From Adineta steineri (taxonomy: Eukaryota; Rotifera; Eurotatoria; Adinetida; Adinetidae): DNA of 64,000 bases. Made by a program: the position numbers and the translations under genes. How positions within the stretch are numbered: position 1 is the stretch's first letter; each line of letters begins with the position of its first letter. Below, in pieces: positions 46,501 to 59,509 of the stretch. The stretch spans positions 382,827 through 446,826 of the forward strand of contig CAJNOI010000073.1 of NCBI GenBank assembly GCA_905250115.1. The letters run 5' to 3'. The notes under the pieces were generated by a model. It did no database searches. It worked only from the letters and a program-made list of their open reading frames with translations, and was not told the origin of the DNA.

Positions 46501-49500
46501 GTTACACGACCTGTTACACAACCTTCATTGCGTAGAAAATCATTGACACGTTGTTCTAAACGTAATGCTAAATCTGTTACTGTTAATTTTGGTGCTGTAA
46601 AACGATTTTCTTTACGTTTAATATTATAATCTCGTACACATGTCGGACATATAAAACCTTCTGGCCATACTTGATCTAAATGTAATGCACATACTTGATG
46701 CCAACGACGTGTACAAACAATACAATCAACACTAGCTTCAGGTTCTTGTATATCATTTTTAGATAATAAAAATAAATTTTTTGGTATTTCAACTAATGAT
46801 TGAGCTGGATCATCACCGACACATATTGAATCACCTTTAACTGAATCAAAACATTTCGAACAAAATGTATATTTATCACCGGATAAATTTATACGTGATG
46901 GTTCCGGATTGTTATAATAATAATAATTACCATCACGTGGAATTTGACAACATAATTGATTTCCATAACAAAACATAACTTGTGGTAAATAAACATATTG
47001 ACGACCACAACAATAACCTAATTCTTCAATAATAGGATCAATTGTATCAGCAAATACTTCGGAAAGTTTTGTACACATTTTATAAACACGTGTGGTTTTT
47101 TTATTATAAAGCCAAGCATTATTAAACATAAGCCAAGCATCATCACAAAATTGTAATGGAGTTCGATATTCTCCATGTAATAATTTATTATGCATTGTAG
47201 ATATATCCATTGGATGTTTAATTATTGATGGATAATCAAGAATATTCAATGCAACAGGATCAACTGGTTGTCGAAATGGATGAGAATCTTCACAAGCTAT
47301 CATTTTGTGTATAACTGGTTCAAGATGTGCACGTAAATCATCCGAAGAAAATTGAACAGGATGTTTTGGTAATTGTTTACTTGCTGCATCAATTTGAGGA
47401 AGTTTCGATTTTGTCTCATCAGTAGTTGATGAATTAATTAATGGTTTTGTTATTACTGTTGCTGTTGTTGCCGCCAAATTTGAAGAATAATTATCACCTA
47501 TTAATTCTTCTTTTTTTATTGTTGGAGGCTAAAAAATAATTAAAAAAATATTGCGTCAGATAGTTCAATATGAAAAATCTCTATTCATGTTTTTTTCGAT
47601 TAAATATCTGATAATTAACATATTTAATTCCTCTATACATTAAAGCGATTTAATACAATAGAAGAAGAAAATTTTTTTTTCTTCAATGGTTTCTTTCGAA
47701 GGTATCGAAGCCTACTAATCTTAATGAAATTTCTAATTTATATAAATATTCTATCTTTTTTGGAATTCAGACAACATACTTGATAAAGATTTTTAGGTGA
47801 AAGTGGTTCATTTTTAAATTGATTTGTACCATCTAAATTATTTCTTGTTGTATCATGCATATCAATATCATGTGATGGATTTACTGTTGACATAACACCA
47901 TTTAAAAGAAAATTTAAATTTTCATTTGATGGTACATTTGTTACTGCAAATGTCGTCGATGTGGGATTATTATTATTAGTATTTATCATTGTTCGATTTG
48001 TTAATGTTGTTAATGGTTCAGATTTAATTGTTTGTGATTGAAGAAGATTTCCTGCTGCTGCCGCTGCTGCTGATGTTGGATAATCAATTATAGGTGCTGT
48101 ACGATTTGGTGGACCATGATCACCGGCCATTGTATCCATAGTTGAATGCATTTTTCCATTAAAATCATTTGTTGAAGATATTTGAGCTGTTAATTGCATA
48201 TCTTGTAAACGTTTTTTTTCTCGACGATCTTCTAATTCTTTTTGAATTTTATATATTTTTTCCGCTAATTTATGAAAATATTCTTCTTGATTATTTGCTA
48301 TTTCAAATGTTTCATTTTCAACACGTCGTGCATAATTAGCTAAATTAATAATACGTTTATCACGTACAGCACCTGTATCAGTTATTGGTATAAGTGCTGT
48401 TATTATTTTTTGTACAAGATGATTACGCATTTCTTGTGTTACACGTCGTTGCCATTCTTTATTTATTGTTGTAGATGTTGTTGTTGGTGGTGGTAGTGGT
48501 ATATTTAATTGTTGATTTAAAGAATTTGGATTAAGATTAATATTATTAATAGTATTATTATTATTATTATTATTATTGGATGCTTGATTTAATTTAGCTA
48601 ATGTTGAAGGAGTTTTAAGTGGTTGACATATTGGACATTGAGGATTATTGCATTGTTTCCAATGTAAAATAATTTGACGTGAAGTAACACAATGTGGAAC
48701 TGTACATGTTTTATGATCATTACATTTTGTCATATGTTGTAGAACACTTTTCATTGTACTACAATGTGGTAATGTACATGCATTTGGACGTGTTGGTTCA
48801 CCGTTGATTGTTTGTTTTTCACGTTGTTGACATTTATGTGCATGTAATAATAAAACAAGTTGTTTTTGAATAAATTGTTTTCGTTGTGCTTCTGTATGTT
48901 GCTGAGAATTATTTGTTGATGTTGGAACATTTAATGGATTTGATGATGAAACATTAGAAATAGATTGTTGAACTTGTTGTGGTTGAGTTGTTATAATATA
49001 ATTTGCAGGATTTGTTGATGTTTGATCCATCATGGGAGTCTAAAGAAGAAGAAAAACAGTCTATTTATTGAATATTAATTTTGACATACTCGAATATTAT
49101 AGGATTGAAGAGAATTTTGTTGTTGCTGCTGCTGCTGTTGCTGCTGTATATGCATTTGTGTTTGTTGAATTTGAAATTGATTCAATTGTGTTTGTGACAA
49201 TGAAGGTAAACCTGTTGAAATTGGTTTATTTATTTGAGCTGTTTGTGTCACTGTATGTTGAGGTTGTAAACTAACGAGCGTTGATTGTTGTTGTTGTGGA
49301 TTTGTAACAAATACACTGTTATTATTAGGATCACTTGATTTAACAATGCTCATTTGTGTTACATTTTGATTCATTGGAACCATTCCTGTTGTATTATATT
49401 GTTGTCTAACAAGTGTTGATGGCATATTTTGTTGTTGTTGTGGTGGTGGCATACGTGGATATACAGGTCGTGTTGTATTGATCATTTGTTGTGGAGAATA

Positions 49501-49962
49501 TGAAGTTGTTTGTTGTTGTATACCGTTTGATATAACATTTGATGGTCGAACAATAGTTGGTGTTGGCATTGTTGGAATACGTTGTAAATTAGGTGTTTGA
49601 TATGATGATGACTGTGGTCGAGTTTGTGTAATATAATTAACTCTTTGTTGTTGTTGTTGTTGTTGTTGTTGTGCTTGTGATTGATATAGATTTTGTTGTT
49701 GATTCACTGATGTAGCTGTTTGTTGTGTATTATCAAGTGGATCATTAAAATCATTAACAATATCAAATAAATCTGGAGTATTATTTGTCTCGGGTGTATC
49801 AAATGGTGACATCATTTTATTATAATCAAAGTCTAAAAGAAATAAAGAAAATTGTTTTGATTAATAATTGATTTAATCTTAAATACCTGTTTCGTTTGTA
49901 TTCGTACCCGAACGAAATTTTTTTGTTGGTGGTGGTTGTAGACCAAATAAGTCAGCCATCAT
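43537..49962 (-). CDS. CREBBP: CREB-binding protein / p300 histone acetyltransferase
   Basis: Multi-exon gene from ATG 49962 (MMADLFGLQPPPTKKF) to the stop at 43537. Domains in order: Gln/Pro-rich N-terminus (49815-49075); TAZ1 zinc finger (LVLLLHAHKCQQRE, CTLPHC, CPIC; around 48900-48610); KIX (EWQRRVTQEMRNHLVQKI; 48460-48190); bromodomain (FRQPVDP, YPSIIKHPMDISTM; 47340-47020); a PHD/RING-like Cys/His region (CIVCTRRWHQVCALH); HAT domain with RVYVSYLDSVHFFRP and ACPPSEGDDYIFHCHP (46620-46050); ZZ finger (CNTC, YHCTVCEDFDLC; 45240-45110); TAZ2 (CIEALLHAVNC, HAKSCMDQNC; 45010-44770); and a Gln-rich tail. Role: transcription co-activator that acetylates histones and other proteins. The order and catalytic block are those of one complete CBP/p300. 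The symbol means family member; CBP and p300 are not separable here. Confidence 0.95.
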
Positions 49963-50811
49963 CCATTATGTAAATTCATCAATTCTATAAACACCAATTA
50001 TCTATAATAGATTAAATTTTATAATTTACACCCATTTTTTGTAAATATTTATTACAGATACTCCTACACATACGTCCAAATCATAGAGCATGCATAACAT
50101 ACAGTACAAAAGCGGAAGTTCTAGCGACAACTGGTGGACGAACGATTGTGTTATGGTTGTGATTGGTGAGACGTTTTTATGAAATGCATTGATGTCTTGT
50201 ATGAAACATTTTTGAAAAGGTTGAAACCGTTGTATGGATTGATTCGTTGAGTTACCAATAAAAAATTTTTTTGTTTTAAATCAACAGCTGATAACAGAGA
50301 AATTTACTAAAACAGAATGAAATGAAAGTTCTGATATGGCTATCGCATTTTATATGCTGAAAGGAGACAAGAATGAATCATGTGGAGTATTTCTGGCTGG
50401 GTCAATAGAGGTATAATGAGATAGAGGGCGAAAGTGGAGTATATGGAAAATATTATAAAAAATTTGACAACGACAGAAATAAATTATACATCAAAGTCTC
50501 ATGTTATTATTAATTATTTTCATATTTTATTAAATAAAACATCGCCCGAGGATACTGATTATCTGTCATAAATTTTTACTTTTCGTAGAATATTTGTGTA
50601 ACATTTTATTTATATACATGAACTACAAATAATATTCGCATTACTTCAAAACATCATGATCTATATATACAATCTAGATAAACCTTTGAACTTTACTTTC
50701 TTTGTAAAGTGTAAACTAACCTATAATTTTCTTTTTACAGCTATGAATAAAACATTGGAATACACAGCATGCTAAATTTCAATAGACTATATGATTATTA
50801 GCACAATAGTT
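49963..50811. promoter_or_regulatory. CBP upstream region
   Basis: 5' flank of CBP. A donor or acceptor for a leader exon was not identified, nor any promoter motif. The last eight bases (50804-50811, CAATAGTT) are the left target-site copy of the adjacent hAT-like element. Confidence 0.35.
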
Positions 50812-50986
50812 CAGTGACGGATTTAAGAAGGGGGCGATCGCCCCCCCTCCAAATCTTTTTTGATTTTGTACAGCAAAAATTAGGTTCACACTACTTCGAT
50901 TGGAATCAAAAAAGCTTTTAGCCAAAATCGCGCCCCCCCCCCAGGTATTGCCCCTTCCCCCTTCCAAAATTCTAGATCCGCCACTG
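50812..50986. mobile_element. hAT-type MITE, 175 bp, with 8-bp target duplication
   Basis: The left end CAGTGACGGATTTAAGAA and the right end (reverse complement CAGTGGCGGATCTAGAAT) form terminal inverted repeats. CAATAGTT is perfectly duplicated at 50804-50811 and 50987-50994. CAGNG termini and an 8-bp duplication define hAT elements, and TA at the centre of the duplication fits the Buster type. The inside is G/C homopolymer-rich and non-coding, so it needs a transposase in trans. Confidence 0.88.
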
Positions 50987-50994
50987 CAATAGTT

Positions 50995-51419
50995 CTTTAT
51001 AGATTGTTTCCTTTCGATTATATATCGATAAAAACGATACAAGTATTTAAATCACAGTTTAGCGCGTCACCTTCGATGCTGTAAAATTAAAAACCCCATG
51101 TTTTATGTATCAACACTGTCGTTCTATACAACTTGGTTCTAAATAATGCTTTCTATCGATTGGAACAAATTGCATTGATTTCATTTTGTTACTAATTAAT
51201 ATTATATGAATTTTATTCTTGTTTATTGAACAAAAAAAACTATACTGTATATAACCGAGATACATATTACTCTAGAATATTGACATATAAAAAAATAAAA
51301 TATTTAATAAGATTTCTATTTAAAATAACAACTTATTAAATATACTAAAAACAAAAAAAAATAGATTATTTTAAAATATTGTTTTGATTACAAAAATAGA
51401 TTTTTCTTTTGTTTTTCAA
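50995..51419. other. AT-rich spacer downstream of WDR24
   Basis: No gene is recognised. The right part should be the 3' untranslated region of WDR24. Confidence 0.4.
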
Positions 51420-54400
51420 TTATTTGTTAATATTAGATGATGGTTTCGAAATTAAACGTTGTGTTATTCGTGTACGATATTTTTGATTATGATAATCTTT
51501 ACATAAATGACCACAACCATGTGAACATTCATCATGTGTTTTAAACCATGCTGTAATATGATCGATATGACCACCATGAAAACAAATACCACAAAATGTA
51601 AATAAAACACGACATGGAATACGACTGAAAAGAACAAAATTTCAAAAAATAAAGAATAATAATAGTAAAACTAACCAAATAGAACATATAAAATCTTTAG
51701 AATTCGATGATAAACTTTTAGAGTTAGAAGAAGAAGATGTAGTAGGAAGAGGATTAACTGATGGTACACGTTTGAGTGTTGATGTTTGAGCATTAAGTAT
51801 AATTGAACCATCAAATTCATTTGTATTATAATTAAGTGGAATACCTTCATTTTCTATACAATGTTTTGTTACTTGTTTTGCTTTAACAAATAGACGCATT
51901 TTTTGTAATAATTCTAAATAAATAAATGTATAGATTATTATTAATTAAAAACGTTACTAATCATATATACCAATATACATAACAAGCCATTGTAAATGTG
52001 CACCATTAAATAATTCCTTTCGTTTATGTTCAGTAAATTGTGGATATAATGCAAGAAGTAGATGAACGGCTACTTGAAGTTCATTCTAAATAATCATAAA
52101 AAAAGCAAGAATCTTTCACTATGTATCAATATATTTAATTTACATTTTCAATATAATACCAAAGTGTTTGTCGAATAATTTGATCAAAATTTAATGGTTG
52201 ATTTTGTATTGTAAGACTATAAGAATCATCAATTGTTAAAAATTCATCTGAACCATCTGGATTAATCGAATATGTAGATACTTGCATGTTATTATCAATA
52301 CTAAAAACAAAATTTTTTATTGAAACTATCAAGTGTTTTCAACGAGTTTAATATATATATTAGATTTTATCTGCGAAGAGGATTTAGGACAAGGAAAGAT
52401 GAAAAACTAAGCTAAGAAGCGAAATTTGCAAATTGCGCTTCATTAACAAAAGAAACTACTGGTTCCACCTGATCCGATTTTATGAATGTTTTAACATTGT
52501 TAGATCCATTCAACCAATAGAATTGTTAATGAATCTGGCAGCCAAAAATGGCTTAGTTAATTGAGTATACTTCTTCGTATCTAATCATGACAGAAGAGGT
52601 CGTTTAGAGTCTTGCGTTGGGTTTCAATTGATTTTGCCAATGGACACCTAACTAGATCCAACAGTTGATATATTAAAAGCTCAATATCTGTACTGAATCT
52701 ACTAATAGTATATATATATAGTCATCGTAAGAACTTATTCCTTCGTTTATTTAGTAACAATAAAATGTATCATAAATATTTGTTTATATTATTCAAAGAG
52801 TAAACAACAGAGACTTCAGGCATGAAGTCTCGTTAAGTCTCACGAAATCATTGAAGTCTTTGAAGTCTTTAGAAGTCTCATGAAGACTTATGAAATCTTC
52901 TAATATTTTTATAGATGCATTTATTTTACGGGGAGACGAGGGAGAAATAACAGAGACTTCATGCATGAAGCCTTGGAAGTCTCTTGAAGTCTTCGAAATC
53001 CCTGAAAGTTTATGAAGTCTCTTGAAGTCTATGAAGTCTTTTGAAATCTGTGAAGTCCGTTGAAGTCTCTTATAGTCTTCTGAAATCTTTCGAAAAAATG
53101 AAGTGTAGCTTATTGAAGTCTTGAAGTTCGCTGTTCCCTCCTTGATATTACTACCAATTTATTAACGTCATTCAACATATAAAATACTTTTTCTTCTCAA
53201 TAAAGAAAATAATTTCAACTTACTCTTCACATTCGTCGTCACTTTCTAATTCAACACCATCTTCAATCATCATTACTTCAGGAAATTGACGAGTTATTCG
53301 ATCTGTTGAAAAAATATTATAATCATCATCATTATTTATTGCTTGTAACATTTCATCTGATATTAATGGTATTGAAAATGAATCTCGTTTTAATTCATGA
53401 TCAAACTAATATTAAAATACAATATTATTCTATAAAATAGAAAGAAATTTTTTTCAAAATTTACATTATAACCATAAGGCATATCATCAACATTGTCATT
53501 ATTCGCAAGATCTTCAGGTGAAATAAAAATGATATCATCTGTGAGAACATCTCGAACAATGTACGTATCTGTATCATCAATCATCACTAAAAGGAAAAGA
53601 AAAATAGCATACTGTATGAACATCCAACTACTTTCATCTATAAATTGAATTAATTCTTACTCAATTTTGAATTGGATGGTTTTCTATGATCTTGTAATTT
53701 TTCTTTTCTGTCATTATTATTTAATTCTTCATTTAATCGATTTTTTTGCTTATCTATGTTAGTTGGTCTTCTTCCAGTTTGTTGATAATGACTACCTCGA
53801 GAATCACTCATATGAAAACTTTTAGTTCCTGATCGAGAACGTTTAGATGATGTATGACGATGATCTTTCGTTTTAACAGAATCATCATATAACAATTTAA
53901 TAACTTCCCATGTTGCTTTTAAATCTGGTCGATTTAATTTATCAGCAACATCACCATTAATATTACAAATATTTACTAATGCTTTTATTGATTTATCTCC
54001 ATTTCCAAATATCCATCGTCGAGCAAATTGATGAAATAATTGCACAGAATTATCATGAAGAGTATTTGAATAAATTCCAAGTATACTTTTGCCTTCAATA
54101 ACTTTATTCCATTTTAAAAATGTTGATATAGTTTCTTGTGAATAGAATTTCTGTAGACTAGTTGTTGATGATGGAATATGTCGTTCATTATATAATGAAC
54201 GTACATATTCATTATCAATATTTGGTATAGATATATGTACAGAGCCTTTTGAAGTAACATCTAAAGAAAATAATGATGTAACTTGATCACTTTTTATTGC
54301 ACTAGATAAATGGGCATGAATAAGACAATCATCACGATCTACTGAAATAATATTATCTGAATTTGATCGCCAAATAAAATCTCCAATATCATCTATATAG

Positions 54401-56347
54401 ATTTATTATTAAAATTGAGAATAATTATTTTATTTTTCATACTTCGATGATGACAAAAGGTTGCATGGGGTAAATAAGCTCGTCGAATATCCCAAACATG
54501 AATATGTTGATCACTAGTACGTGTAAAAGATGCAATATGATAACGACATGCTGGACGCCAACTAAATTTTGTTACTTGACCAAATGTATATACTGTAAAT
54601 AATGGATCTTGTCGATTATCATTACCTTTCGCATCCCAAACCTTTTTATTTTAATTTAAAAAAAAAGTGAAGAAATTGTTTTTTCCGCAAATGCGTGATT
54701 TTAACTTACACGTATGGTTCGATCATGACCGCCAGTACCACCGGTAGCAAGCCAAGAACGTTCATGAGGATTCCATGCAACACATAATACTTTATCTCGT
54801 GTAAGTACAGAAAATTCAGGTTGTGCTGGCTGTCGAATATCCCAAATCTATAAAAAAAAATATAGGAGAATAAGATTTGTTTTCTTTTATCGATATTATA
54901 ATAACTTACAGGTACAGAATATTGATCACTTATTGCAGCAGCAAATTTATCTGTATTCGAGATATTGATATCAATATCACGAAATCCTTCTTTACTTGTA
55001 TGTCGAAATGTTGTTACAACTCTACCATTATCATTTATTCGACAATCAGTTAACTAAAAATAAAACAAATATTTATATGAATAGAATAAATAACAGAAGT
55101 CATTTCTATTATGTAGATTCTTTTCTGAACAATACAAGGCTTAAATCGATCTCTTATTTAACACGTCGAAAATAACTTTTAAACATAGGCTCGATGTTTT
55201 TTTTACATGCAATACATGATTCAAATTGCCTCTCTTAGAATAATACTGAACTAACTCTATCGGAGACACGATAATTTTATATATATATAAACGAGCTAGG
55301 AAGTACCAAACGTTTCAGAAATAAAATATGACGAAGAAGAGAATATGTCTGAACAACATATAGAGCAGGAAACTGGTCAGGTTAACAAACGGAGCGAAAA
55401 GAAAAAAATGCAGACAAGTGTCCACAGAATGAAAACAGTACAAGAAACCATTCTGCTTAGCATGCTTTATGAGTGTTACTATACATCATTACTGGAACTA
55501 ACGACTATTCTTTTATTTCCATTTAAATTGGTAAAGAAGAAAAGTTTGTTTTATATTGAAACACTTTTTTGTAATAAAACATCTGAAATTGAGCATTCAT
55601 TTTTTTCTCAAATAAAAGCAAAGCGCTATGTTTTTTAGGATTTCATTATGTCCAGTGCATCATATGTGATGCACGGAACGTCTCAGTCCAAAGTATCGTG
55701 CATCACATATGATGCACCGGGCAGTCAACGTGTTAATAAACCAAAAAAATACCTTTGCAGATCCATCTTGAGACGCAGTCAATAGCATATATGGATCTAA
55801 ATGATAGAAATATACTTTTATTTAAGTTTTTCTCTATGCAATTTACGTTTTGGATGAAATTGTGTTCGATTAATAATTGTACTATGAAGATTCATTTGAT
55901 TAACAATATCTAATCGATTAATATCCCAGGTGTATAAATGTCCGCATGTACTACTTGCAGTGGCAAAACAATTTTCTGACGAAATAAAAAGGAATTTTTT
56001 TTATTATTTGAATAAAACATGAAATTAATTAATTACCATCATGAGGACTCCAACTAACATCTTTAGGTTGTAATGCATATCGTGGTATAGCTGATGGTCT
56101 TGATGTATTACGAAAATCATAAAGTTCTTTAAACTGTTCAGTCTGATCAATTTGTTCAATAGAAAATAATTGAAAATCTATTTAAATAAAAATATAACAT
56201 ACAAAAACTCCTCAATTTTTAATTCTTACTCTGTTGTCCAGCAGCTATTAATCGATTATGAGCACAATTAAGTGCAAGTATCGATGTACCACGACGTACA
56301 GCAGAAGAAATTATTGTTTGTTGATAATTTGTATTTATTTTATCCAT
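51420..56347 (-). CDS. WDR24: WDR24 (GATOR2 subunit), WD40 plus C-terminal RING
   Basis: Multi-exon gene from ATG 56347 (MDKINTNYQQT) to TAA 51420. The N-terminal half is a WD40 propeller: DVSWSPHDENCFATAS, LLTASQDGSAK, WNPHERSWLATGG, RTIRVWD, HIHVWDIRRAYLP. A middle region (DLKATWEVIKLLYDD) and a Ser/Arg-rich linker follow, then an acidic segment. The helical part is NFDQIIRQTLWYYIE and ELLQKMRLFVKAKQV. The C-terminal zinc RING is ICSIC...FCGICFHGGHIDHI...CSHGCGHLC, which matches WDR24 (WDR59 is the nearest alternative). Role: GATOR2 complex, which relays amino-acid sufficiency to TORC1 at the lysosome. Two introns are enlarged: 52301-53223 by a GAAGTCT repeat tract and 55054-55754 by a TTAA-flanked element. 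Confidence 0.88.
52803..53125. repeat. GAAGTCT-rich degenerate repeat in a WDR24 intron
   Basis: More than 20 variants of TGAAGTCT(C/T) are packed in 320 bp. They include a near-perfect palindrome GAGACTTCA-GGCA-TGAAGTCTC at 52810-52831 and a second at about 52951. The host intron is about 920 bp against a typical 50-70 bp. Confidence 0.7.
55158..55736. mobile_element. TTAA-flanked piggyBac-like non-autonomous element in a WDR24 intron
   Basis: The two ends read TTAACACGTCGA (55158-55169) and, as reverse complement, TTAACACGTTGA (55725-55736). This gives TTAA target sites with a short terminal inverted repeat. Near the right end, a 20-bp near-palindrome GTGCATCATATGTGATGCAC is repeated inverted after a 23-bp spacer. 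The element fills most of one intron; without it the intron would be about 120 bp. A 97-codon plus-strand frame (55345-55638) lies inside. I see no DDE catalytic motif in it, so it is not a full transposase. Confidence 0.65.
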
Positions 56348-56510
56348 ACCAATCGATCATCTTATGTATTTAATACAATATATAAAAACAAAACAAAAAA
56401 GGAAAAATAATTACATTTATTTATTATAAAATAAAAAAATAAAATTTTGTCGGGTTATTTAAAAAAATAAACTAATTAAGATCAGAAAATATAAATTTAA
56501 TTGACTAAAT

Positions 56511-57664
56511 TTAAATTGCACGATGAAGTATTGATCGAACTTGTTCATAAGTTATAAACAATGTACCGGTAGCTAAAAAAGTACGAATGAGAGTCGGTAA
56601 TAAACCTGCATAGAGAGCAAGAAAACCTATAAAATAAAAATAAATATTTTGAATTAATTGAAAAACACCCAAAGAATTTCTACCTTCATGTTTTATTATA
56701 TTTAAAGTATATTTTACGAAATTGATTTTTGGATTAAATACTTGTATACGTGATTTGATTGCATCAATAGGAAACATAATTATCCAAAAACATATACCAG
56801 CCATTCCACCGGATATCCAAGTTTTTATAAAACCTATAGAGAGATGATTAACATAACATTTATGAATGTAGATTTTATTACCAATATCGCCTTTTTTTTG
56901 ATTTTCATTGATTAAAAGTGATCTTGTTAATTCATAACCTCCAAAAAAACATCCATAACCTGGACATTCTCTCATTAATGTTGTTGTTAAACCACGAAAT
57001 AAACCACGAACACCTTCCTGACGTATTATATTGCGAGTCATATCAATTGGTGAGCTAAAAAAACATTGAAAATTAAGCCAAGAAATATGTTTCTTAAAAA
57101 ATATTTTTACATTATTTTATTTTTTACATTTGATGAATTTATCATTGGCATATCATTCAATGTTTGTATTCGACATTTAATTAATTCAACTGGACATAAT
57201 GCAAATGATGAAAATACAGCTGCAAAACTTCCAGCTGCCATATTTTCTAACGGAGTTAACTGTTCTTTATCTGTTTTATTTCTTACTAAAGCAATCATAT
57301 TTTGACACTGACCATAAGCCATAAATAAAATTCCATTCTCTAATATATTTATTTATTTAAAAAATTAATTTCGAAAAAAACAAATAAAAACCTGCAGCAT
57401 TCGCAAGTACCGATGGTAAAGTTCCAGCATAAAATCCACGTAAACCATCTCGATAGAAAATTTTTTGTCCACAATCTAAAGAATTTTTATAATGATTCGG
57501 AAATGTTTGTAATTTAGTTTTGATTGTATCTAATGGTTGTCCAACATAAACTGACGCTGTTGCACCTTTATTGAATATTAGGAAATAATGTATTCGAAAT
57601 AAAAATATGTAATAATTTTACCGGTTATTCCACTTAAAAAGTCGATTATAGCATCAGAATTCAT
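56511..57664 (-). CDS. SLC25A15: Mitochondrial ornithine carrier (SLC25A15/A2-like)
   Basis: Start ATG 57664 (MNSDAIIDFLSGITG), stop at 56511, with several short introns. It has three mitochondrial-carrier repeats with signature P-x-D/E-x-x-K/R: QPLDTIKTKLQTFP, CPVELIKCRIQT and FPIDAIKSRIQV. The blocks ENMAAGSFAAVFSSFALCP, RECPGYGCFFGGYELTRS and RTFLATGTLFITYE match ornithine carriers well, including the RE-PGY-FFGGYE stretch. Role: exchange of ornithine for citrulline or H+ across the inner mitochondrial membrane. Length is typical (~300 residues). It lies 163 bp from the WDR24 start on the same strand and shares a 201-bp divergent upstream region with the DHHC gene. Confidence 0.88.
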
Positions 57665-57865
57665 TCTATTTAAGAGTTTTATTTTGTTTTCTTCCTTATT
57701 ATTCCATCAGATTAATATTAGATTGCGCTAGTAGACATTCTAAATACTCTCTATTCAAACTGCAATTGGTCTGGATATAAAAACCAATAGGAAATTATAT
57801 ATTTGTTTTGTAGTATAATGTTTATTCCTTCTTATTGAATTAATTTAGATTCGAATAAAAAAAAA

Positions 57866-59340
57866 ATGTTATGTCGAAAAGATCCATGTGGAATCGTCTG
57901 TATTGCATTAACATATGCAATGCTTTTGCATTGTCTTTATGTTATTCTTTTTGTTTTAATTCTGCCATTATTTAACGAAAGGTTTATTTTATTTTATTCA
58001 TAATATATAAAAATAAATAAAATCTTTTTTTTTGTCTTTAGTCTTTATGGAACATTGAATGCGTTAATTATTTGTACACTTGTTTTTTTTTCAATTATTT
58101 CACATGGACGTGCAGCATATTTTGATCCAGGTTTTGTACCATTACCAAAAAAAGCAATTGATTTTTCCGATGTCAAAAATGGTGATAGTTCAAATAATCT
58201 TATAAAAGTAAAAAATTATCAAAAGTATTTTCTTTTAATAAAGTTTTCTTTTTATTCAGCCAACTGAAGAAGGTTGGACAGGTACGTAAGACAACGTTTG
58301 TTTATTTAATAAATAAAAATATATTGTTTTAATTAGTTTGTAATCGATGCGATACATATCGACCACCTCGTGCACATCATTGCAGGTAGATTTGATTTTT
58401 TTCTTTGATTTAAAAAATTAATATATCTCTTTTTTATTTAGGATATGCAAACGATGCGTCAGAAAGTAAGATATCATATTCATAGGCTATTTTTTAAAGA
58501 ATATTCTATGAGCGCTTAGGATAACCCTTGTTAATCAATTAGACATAACAATTCTTTATTAGTCCGAAGTTACGAAACTTAGATCAGAATAGCCATCTAA
58601 AGGAGTATCTCTGAGTTCTATCCGCTTGATTCCATTGATTAAACATATAGTTGACGAATATTATTTTTATTTTAGATTGGATCATCATTGCCCATGTATG
58701 TCAAAATCGCATCAATGTAATTTTTTTATTAGAAAAATTATTTTTATTTTCAGGGGTGAACAATTGTGTCGGTGAATTTAATCAAAAATATTTCATTTTA
58801 TTTCTTTTCTATATTGGTAATAAAAATTAATAAATATATCATTGTAAAACTTTTATTCGAATCTATTAGGAGCAACAAGCGTTTATTCAGTAATATTTAT
58901 TATCTGGACATTAATTGTTTTTCCTGAAAAAACTGAAGCTCAGATGTAAGTTAATTATTTCTTATGTATTTATTCAATAAGTTTCTTTTTCTTCGCAAAT
59001 TAAATAGAGTTCATGCCGTAGTAATATGTGTTGAATCATGTTTATTTGGTATATTTGTTATAACGGTATTTGTTGATCAACTACAATCGATCGTAACTGA
59101 TCGTAGTTTGATTGATAATTTAAAATTAAGCGAAAGTTCTCGAATGGCACAACAAATTCTCCCACCAAAACGTGTTCTATTTCGAAAAGTTTTTGGTTCT
59201 GGTAAGAATTTAATCATTAACATTTCTTAATTTGTTTTTTATTTTATTTTATTTCAGGTCCATTGATATGTTGGTTATGTCCATTTGATTTAAATAAATC
59301 GAATCCACCGATTAATTCATCAGAAATGTACCATGTCTAA
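57866..59340 (+). CDS. DHHC palmitoyltransferase (ZDHHC family)
   Basis: Start ATG 57866 (MLCRKDPCGIVC), stop TAA at 59338-59340. Two membrane segments are followed by the cysteine-rich domain CNRCDTYRPPRAHHCRICKRC and the catalytic DHHCPWVNNCVGE, then NQKYF and two more membrane segments, ending NSSEMYHV. Role: S-palmitoylation of proteins at Golgi or plasma membranes, with the DHHC cysteine carrying the acyl group. The active-site region is split over two tiny exons, 58442-58465 (24 nt) and 58676-58695 (20 nt), separated by a 210-bp intron; all joins keep frame. The usual Met before DHHC is Leu (RKLDHHC). It most resembles the ZDHHC3/7-type group, but I would not assign an orthologue. Confidence 0.88.
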
Positions 59341-59509
59341 TGTAAACTTGTCTATTTTTTAAATGTGATCTGACATCTGTAACTAAATTCTCGAGAAAAT
59401 ATATTTCTCATAGTCATAACAAACAAAAATCTCACATTTTGATTTGTTTTTTAAATAATTAATTCAATTTTTAAGTAATAAATTTTTTTTGTAGATGAAA
59501 TAATATATC

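Noticed and set aside
51420-56347. WDR59 as an alternative identity
   Set aside because: The middle WEVIKLLYDD region, the overall domain order and the C-terminal RING fit WDR24 better; there is no RWD domain as in WDR59.
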